A stretch of 64,000 nt of DNA, from positions 1 through 64,000 of the forward strand of contig DASYKO010000118.1 of NCBI GenBank assembly GCA_035995285.1, written 5' to 3'. The position numbers and the translations under genes were made by a program. This DNA comes from UBA7672 sp035995285 (lineage in GTDB: Bacteria > Pseudomonadota > Alphaproteobacteria > Caulobacterales > Hyphomonadaceae). Of this stretch, positions 59,033-64,000 are shown piece after piece; within the stretch, counting starts at the first letter, position 1, and the number at the start of each line of letters is the position of its first letter. The notes beneath the pieces were generated by a model, which was not told the origin of the DNA, did no database searches, and saw only the letters and a list, made by a program, of their open reading frames with translations.

Positions 59033-61725
59033 GCACAACCACGCCCGGCGACGTTCGCACCACATGCCCCTATTGCGGCGTGGGCTGCGGGCTGATTGCG
59101 ACGCCGGGCGAGAACCGCTCGCTGAAGATCAAGCCGGACAAGACGCACCCCGCGAACGAAGGCCGCATCTGCTCCAAGGGCGCGGCGCTGGGCGAGACCA
59201 TCGGACTTGGCGGACGCCTGCTCCACCCCATGATCGGCGACAAGCGCGTCAACTGGGATCGCGCTCTCACCCATGTTGCGCGTGGGCTGCAGCGCATCAT
59301 CGACCGCCACGGACCCGACGCCGTCGCCTTCTACGTCTCCGGCCAGCTGCTGACCGAGGACTACTACGCCGCCAACAAGCTGATGAAGGGGTTCATCGGC
59401 TCGGGCAACATCGACACCAACTCGCGCCTCTGCATGGCCTCCGCCGTCGCCGCGCACACGCAGGCCTTCGGCGGCGATTTTGTGCCGGGCTGCTATGAGG
59501 ACATTGACCTCGCCGATCTTGTCGTGATGACCGGTCACAACGCGGCGTGGACACATCCGGTGCTGTTCCGGCGCATGGAAGCGGCGCGCAACCACGGCCA
59601 GCGCCATGTGGTGATCGATCCCCGGCGCACGGAAACGGCAGACGTCGCCGACTTGCACCTGCCGCTGGCCCCGCAGATGGATGTGCGGCTGTGGAACGGC
59701 CTGCTAGCGGATCTGATCCGGCGCAACGCCATCGATCGCACCTACATCGCGGCGCATGTCTCTGGCTTCCATGACATCGAAGTAGCGCTCTCCGAGGCAG
59801 ATCAATCCGTCTCCGCCGTGGCCGCCGATTGCGGCGTTGAACCCGCTGACCTCGAACGCTTCTTCCGCATGTTCGCTGAGACGCCGCGCACGGTGAGTCT
59901 CTTCTCGATGGGCGCGAACCAGTCGGCGCAGGGCGTGGCCAAAGGCCTGTCTGTCATCAACGCCCACCTCGCCACCGGCCGTATCGGCAAGCCCGGCGCC
60001 TGCCCGTTCTCCATCACCGGCCAGCCCAACGCGATGGGCGGGCGCGAGACGGGCGGCATGGCCAACACGCTCGCTGCGCACATGGGGTTCGATGACGCCT
60101 CGCGCGACCGCGTGCAGCGCTTCTGGTCCTCGCCCACTATCGCGCCGAAGCCGGGCCTCAAGGCCGTCGACATGTTCGAGGCCATCCACGACGGGCGTAT
60201 CAAGGCGGTCTGGGTGATGGCGACCAACCCGGCAGTCAGCCTGCCGAATTCCAACCGTATCCGCGAGGCGCTGGCGAAGTGTCCGCTGGTGATCGTGTCC
60301 GACTGTATGGCTGAAACCGACACCATGGCGTTCGCGCATGTGAAGCTGCCGGCGATGGCCTGGAGCGAGAAGGACGGCTCAGTCACCAATTCCGAGCGCC
60401 GCATCTCGCGCCAACGCGCAAGCTTGCCCGCGGCGGGCGAGGCGCGATCCGACTGGAGCATCATCGCTGGCGTTGGCGCCCGGATGGGTCACCGCGACGC
60501 CTTCGTCTGGCGCAATCAGGCCGATGTATTCCGCGAATATGCGCGCCTGACCGCTTACGAGAATCTTGGCCCAGAGGGCAATGGCCGCCTGCTCGACCTA
60601 TCTTCGCTCGTCGGCATGACGGATGCGGATTATGACGCGTTCGAGCCGGCCCAGTGGCCGTTGCGCTCACGTGCAGGCACGCCGCGCCTGTTCACCGATC
60701 GCGTCTTTCCCCGTCCCGATGGACGCGCTCGCATGGTCGCCGTGCGAGCCAAAGGCCCTGCCGAGCCGGTCAGCCTGCGTTATCCGCTCTCGCTCAACAC
60801 CGGCCGCATCCGCGATCAGTGGCATACCATGACACGCACTGCGCTCTCGCCTGCCCTTATGCGCCACATCCCCGAACCGTTCGTGGAGATCCACCCACAG
60901 GATGCCGCTGCCTCCGGCGTGATTGACGGCCGCCTCACCTGTATCGAGACGGCGCGCGGAGAAACCGTGGCCCTCGCCCGCGTGACGGACCGCCAGCGCC
61001 GCGGCTCCATCTTTATGCCGATGCACTGGACAGACGCCTTCGCACCGAGCGCCCGCTGCAACGCCAATGTTAGCGGCCCGGTCGATCCTGTCTCCGGCCA
61101 GCCCGAGTTCAAGCACACGCCAGCCCGCATCTACGGCTATCGCGAGACCTGGGCAGGCTTCTACATCGCACGTGAGGCCGCCCCACTCCCCAAAGGCGCC
61201 GACGTGATCTGGCGCCGCATCCCGCAGGCCGGCGCGCATCTCCACGAATTCGCGGGCCGGGGTGACGCATCCGAACGCGACCTTATCTCCAAGGCTCTCC
61301 TGCGCGACGCCGAAGGCGACTTTGTGCGGTTCGACGATCCCGCCGCGCGTTCCTCCCGACAGGCTTGGATTAGCAATGGGCGGCTCGACCGCGTGCTGTT
61401 CTTCGGCCAGCGCCTGCCGCCGCGCGACTGGCTCGTCACCGCCTTCGCGGAGGAGCAGCTCTCCGACGACACGCGCCGCTTCCTGCTGCATGGCCGCGCG
61501 CCGAATGCCGTGCTGGACACCAGCCCGATCGTCTGCGCCTGCGCAGGCATCACCTCCCGCACCATCACCTCCGCCATTTCCGCAGGCGCCTGTACGCTCG
61601 ATGCGGTAGGCGAGACGACGCGCGCGGGGATGACATGCGGCTCGTGCCGCACCGAGATTTCCCGGCTTATCGCCGAAGCGCCTGCCCCGGCCAACCTCAA
61701 GACAGAGAACCGCAATGCCGCATGA
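59029..61725 (+). CDS. Assimilatory nitrate reductase, molybdopterin catalytic subunit with C-terminal BFD-like domain
   Basis: An 898-residue cytoplasmic molybdenum enzyme reducing nitrate to nitrite. N-terminal 4Fe-4S site: CPYCGVGCGLI plus CSKGAALGE. Molybdopterin domains follow (VMTGHNAAWTHPVLFRR; SMGANQSAQG; GQPNAMGGRETGGMAN; ATNPAVSLPN) and the dinucleotide-binding domain (LNTGRIRDQWHTMTRT) at about residues 580-720. A C-terminal 2Fe-2S domain resembling bacterioferritin-associated ferredoxin (IVCACAGITSRTI ... MTCGSCRTEI) lies at about 830-885. No separate NADH-linked diaphorase subunit (NasC/NasB type) is encoded, so ferredoxin or the NirBD flavin part may donate electrons. Confidence 0.95.
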   Translation: MSTTTPGDVRTTCPYCGVGCGLIATPGENRSLKIKPDKTHPANEGRICSKGAALGETIGLGGRLLHPMIGDKRVNWDRALTHVARGLQRIIDRHGPDAVAFYVSGQLLTEDYYAANKLMKGFIGSGNIDTNSRLCMASAVAAHTQAFGGDFVPGCYEDIDLADLVVMTGHNAAWTHPVLFRRMEAARNHGQRHVVIDPRRTETADVADLHLPLAPQMDVRLWNGLLADLIRRNAIDRTYIAAHVSGFHDIEVALSEADQSVSAVAADCGVEPADLERFFRMFAETPRTVSLFSMGANQSAQGVAKGLSVINAHLATGRIGKPGACPFSITGQPNAMGGRETGGMANTLAAHMGFDDASRDRVQRFWSSPTIAPKPGLKAVDMFEAIHDGRIKAVWVMATNPAVSLPNSNRIREALAKCPLVIVSDCMAETDTMAFAHVKLPAMAWSEKDGSVTNSERRISRQRASLPAAGEARSDWSIIAGVGARMGHRDAFVWRNQADVFREYARLTAYENLGPEGNGRLLDLSSLVGMTDADYDAFEPAQWPLRSRAGTPRLFTDRVFPRPDGRARMVAVRAKGPAEPVSLRYPLSLNTGRIRDQWHTMTRTALSPALMRHIPEPFVEIHPQDAAASGVIDGRLTCIETARGETVALARVTDRQRRGSIFMPMHWTDAFAPSARCNANVSGPVDPVSGQPEFKHTPARIYGYRETWAGFYIAREAAPLPKGADVIWRRIPQAGAHLHEFAGRGDASERDLISKALLRDAEGDFVRFDDPAARSSRQAWISNGRLDRVLFFGQRLPPRDWLVTAFAEEQLSDDTRRFLLHGRAPNAVLDTSPIVCACAGITSRTITSAISAGACTLDAVGETTRAGMTCGSCRTEISRLIAEAPAPANLKTENRNAA

Positions 61726-62512
61726 CAGAGACCCGGTTAGGCGCGGCCGCGTCCAGCTCGTCGGCGCCGGTCCGGGCGCGGCGGACCTCCTCACCCTCCG
61801 CGCGCTTCGAGCCATAGAGAGCGCCGACGTCATCCTCTACGACGCCCTTGTCGGAGACGAGATCCGCGCATTCTTTCCTGCCTCGGCCCGCGCGATCGCG
61901 ACCGGCAAGCGCGGCCATCGCGCTTCGACATCGCAGGACTTCATCAATCGCCTGATGGTGCGCTTTGCCCGGACAGGCGCAACCGTCGTGCGCCTCAAGG
62001 GCGGCGATCCATCCATCTTCGGCCGCGCGGCGGAGGAGCGCGCCTTTGTCGAGGCGCAAGGCATCGATGTGGACATCATCCCCGGCATAACGACGGCGAG
62101 CGCCGCCGCCGCGCAATTCGGCTTTTCGCTGACTGCCCGCCAAAGGGCGAGGCGCGTCATCTTCGCCACGGGCCGAACACTCGACGGCGCTGCCGAGAGC
62201 TGGCGCGCCGCTGCGGACCCTGAGACGACCCTCTGCCTCTACATGGGATGCGCCGACATCAGTGCGATTGCCGCGCGCCTCATCGCTGCCGGTCTTGATG
62301 GCAATACACCGGCGCTCGCCGCGCTCGACGTTTCGAGGGCGGGCGCGAGCCTCATTCGCTCGACCCTGGCCGGCCTGCCGGCCGACCTATCCAACGTGAG
62401 CTCGGGCGCGCCCGTGTTTATCTGCATCGGCGCCGTCGCCGCTGACGCGAGCGAGCAACACCTTCCCGAACAGCAGGAAATCCTCCTCGCAGCGCAAGGC
62501 ATGTCTCGATGA
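61715..62512 (+). CDS. cobA: Uroporphyrinogen-III C-methyltransferase (siroheme pathway)
   Basis: A 265-residue SAM-dependent methylase making precorrin-2, precursor of the siroheme in NirB. Signature blocks: VQLVGAGPGAADLLTLRALRAI (split motif near residue 12), ADVILYDALVG, VRLKGGDPSIFGRAAEE, PGITTASAAAA and LYMGCADI. A single methylase domain, without the CysG dehydrogenase/ferrochelatase part. It overlaps the nitrate reductase gene by 11 bases and the next gene by 4. Confidence 0.94.
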   Translation: MPHDRDPVRRGRVQLVGAGPGAADLLTLRALRAIESADVILYDALVGDEIRAFFPASARAIATGKRGHRASTSQDFINRLMVRFARTGATVVRLKGGDPSIFGRAAEERAFVEAQGIDVDIIPGITTASAAAAQFGFSLTARQRARRVIFATGRTLDGAAESWRAAADPETTLCLYMGCADISAIAARLIAAGLDGNTPALAALDVSRAGASLIRSTLAGLPADLSNVSSGAPVFICIGAVAADASEQHLPEQQEILLAAQGMSR

Positions 62513-63018
62513 ACACCGTCCAGGTCCAGATCAACGCTGTAGGCATCCCGCTCGGCGATGAGCACCGCGTCTTCGGTTTCGAAGCCGACTTCGCCCAGGA
62601 CCTGCGCTGCATCCCAATGGTCGTGCGCTTCAAGCTGGACCGCTGCGGAATCAAGCTGTCGCTGAAACAATGGTCGAGATTTGGGCGTGAGAACCGCGCG
62701 GCGCTGCTCATCCGGCGCTGCGATACAGCGAAGGAGGCCGGCAGCTATCGAGAGACGCTGATAGATCTCGTGGAGACATGCGGAGGCGGCGGCGTGGCAT
62801 GGCTCGCCCCGGATCCCGCACCTGTGTGGGCTGAAGAACGGCAGGTTCCGCTCCCGGTGGTCGAACAGGCTGCACGCTCAGGCATCGCCCCGCCCTTGGC
62901 CGGCCATTGGGCGCGCCTTGCCCCGATCGAACGTTTCGCGCTCGTGAAACTTGCCCGCTCCAACCATGACAACGACAACTTCCTGCCGGCCATGCGCGAG
63001 TTCGGTCTCATCCCCTAG
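62509..63018 (+). CDS. Nitrate reductase-associated protein (NRAP/NarM-like)
   Basis: A 169-residue small cytoplasmic protein. The blocks FGFEADFAQDLRCIPMVVRF and KLDRCGIKLSLKQWSRFGRENRAALL match the conserved nitrate-reductase-associated family (Pfam PF09655), which in cyanobacteria includes NarM, needed for nitrate reductase activity. The start overlaps the cobA stop (ATGA). As last gene of the operon it probably helps mature or stabilise the reductase. Confidence 0.85.
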   Translation: MNTVQVQINAVGIPLGDEHRVFGFEADFAQDLRCIPMVVRFKLDRCGIKLSLKQWSRFGRENRAALLIRRCDTAKEAGSYRETLIDLVETCGGGGVAWLAPDPAPVWAEERQVPLPVVEQAARSGIAPPLAGHWARLAPIERFALVKLARSNHDNDNFLPAMREFGLIP

Positions 63019-63435
63019 ACGCTGCCTAGCGCCGCAACGCAGCCAGCGCCGATGAACCGGGACGATCCTTCCGCAAGAAATTTTCCGAAAACCAGCGTCA
63101 TGAGTTGTGCTGCGACGCGAAAGAAAATCTCGGGTGCGCTGATACCGGTTCGTTCGGCAGGAACCTCTGCGCTGTTGGCTGCCGTTACGGTGGATTAGGG
63201 AACTCCTGAGTGCGCCTCCGCCGAAGCGTCGCCGTCTGAATTGCGGCGTCGCAGTAATCGACATGCAACCCGCGATCGCGATGCCGTCATGGCTGACGCT
63301 GCGGCGCCGTTGACGCGTTTCCGCGTGAGGCAGAGCCTCCCCTTTGCGCGAACTGCAAGAGCAGACACAGCGTCGGCGCATGATCGCCAAGCACAGCGCC
63401 GTTGGGAGGACATCTGCATTGGGGAGAAGCGTCCT
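63019..63435. other. 417-base intergenic region without identified gene
   Basis: Frames here are short or antisense and lack coding character. It separates the nitrate operon from the last TonB receptor and must contain that gene's promoter. I found no clear terminator hairpin after the NRAP stop and no recognisable operator. GGGGAG at 63421-63426 is the ribosome site of the receptor. Confidence 0.5.
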
Positions 63436-64000
63436 ATGGCGCGTATGCATCGCATTTCACTTGTCAGCTTAGCCGTTCTCGGTTTCGCCATGCCCGCTGT
63501 CGCGCAAAACGCGCCGCAACCGGCGCCACAGGCCGAGCAGCCACAGAGCCGCGCAGACCAACGGGCAAGCGACGTCGTCGTGGTGACGGCGCAAAAGCGC
63601 GAAGAAACCGTCCAGGACATTGCGATTGCCGTCACGGCCATAACGGACGAGCTTCGCGACGAGATCGGCCTGACGACGGTGCAGGATTACACCAACTTCG
63701 CCCCCGGCCTTTCCTACTCGACCGCCAACGATCGCCTCGGCATGCGCGGCGTGACGCGCACGTCGAACAATTTCGGCATCCGTTCGGGCATCTCGAACTA
63801 TGTCGACGGCGTCTACTTCTCGTCCGCCATTCCCGCGAGCCGCGAGACGATCTTCGTGGATCGCGTGGAAGTGGTGCGCGGCCCGCAGGGCACGCTCTAT
63901 GGCCGCGACTCGATCGGCGGCGCCCTCAACGTCATCACCAAGCGCCCGACGGACGAGTTCGAAGGGCAGATGAACATGGGGGGCGGCGACTTCGACTCGC
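63436..64000 (+). CDS. TonB-dependent receptor, N-terminal part (cut by window edge)
   Basis: 188 codons from ATG at 63436 to the window end, no stop reached. Signal peptide MARMHRISLVSLAVLGFAMP ending AVAQN, a Pro/Gln-rich linker, a TonB box-like DVVVVTAQKREETVQDIAIAV and a plug domain (IFVDRVEVVRGPQGTLYGRDS, then GGALNVITKRP). The AQKREE...QD start is the pattern of the large sphingomonad/Caulobacter receptor subgroup that imports diverse aromatics, siderophores or glycosides. Barrel and substrate lie outside the window. Confidence 0.9.
   Translation, partial: MARMHRISLVSLAVLGFAMPAVAQNAPQPAPQAEQPQSRADQRASDVVVVTAQKREETVQDIAIAVTAITDELRDEIGLTTVQDYTNFAPGLSYSTANDRLGMRGVTRTSNNFGIRSGISNYVDGVYFSSAIPASRETIFVDRVEVVRGPQGTLYGRDSIGGALNVITKRPTDEFEGQMNMGGGDFDS

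Overview
The window is high-GC DNA from a Gram-negative alphaproteobacterium. It most resembles the Caulobacterales/Hyphomonadaceae or Sphingomonadales group, judged from gene content only. The indicators are several large TonB-dependent receptors of the Xanthomonas/Caulobacter type, a FecI/FecR pair, Tat-exported lipoprotein enzymes, gluconate-dehydrogenase-subunit-3/GMC pairs like the Caulobacter lac genes, a cytoplasmic NasS/NasT nitrate sensor, and a likely EcfG-type general-stress promoter. I saw no tRNA, rRNA, CRISPR array, integrase, transposase or prophage gene. The first and last genes are cut by the window edges.

Layout. 1-0.4 kb: start of an AAA ATPase gene (minus). 0.5-10.8 kb: an organophosphate/phytate island with two paralogous TonB receptors, a PhoD-type phosphatase, an ECF sigma/anti-sigma pair and a divergent secreted beta-propeller phytase. 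10.8-16.3 kb: a c-di-GMP signalling group (degenerate GGDEF/EAL protein, histidine kinase, response regulator with EAL). 17-24.9 kb: a complete kdp potassium system, including the 29-residue kdpF and a second 28-residue membrane ORF. 25-26.3 kb: a Tat-exported aminotransferase, followed by an 870-base stretch without genes that carries a perfect 17-bp hairpin. 27.1-44.1 kb: a TonB receptor, a TauE/SafE permease and a large sugar-oxidation locus: two GMC dehydrogenase plus subunit-3 pairs, two DUF1080/3-keto-disaccharide hydrolase lipoproteins, two TIM-barrel isomerases (one exported), a Gfo/Idh/MocA oxidoreductase and an MFS permease. Embedded in it are a three-gene small-membrane-protein operon and a repeat-dense intergenic region. 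44.2-52.8 kb: a truncated MFS gene, two TetR regulators, a cytochrome b561/c' pair and a run of poorly known secreted and membrane proteins ending in an MBL-fold enzyme and a PEBP-like protein with a strong terminator. 53.0-63.0 kb: a nitrate assimilation operon nasT-nasS-nasA-nirB-nirD-nitrate reductase-cobA-NRAP, mostly with overlapping stop/start codons. 63.4-64 kb: start of a fourth TonB receptor.

How it fits together. The organism looks like an oligotrophic polymer and glycoside scavenger. Outer-membrane receptors collect phosphorylated and glycosidic compounds. Exported enzymes release phosphate (phytase, PhoD) or oxidise and cleave sugars in the periplasm (GMC dehydrogenases, DUF1080 proteins, exported isomerase). 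Inner-membrane permeases then take up the products. Nitrate is taken up and reduced to ammonium under NasS/NasT control, with siroheme precursor synthesis in the same operon. The most interesting material is the duplicated 3-ketoglycoside-type locus, the stress-type small-protein operon, the Tat-exported aminotransferase, and the leader and hairpin structures without an assigned role.
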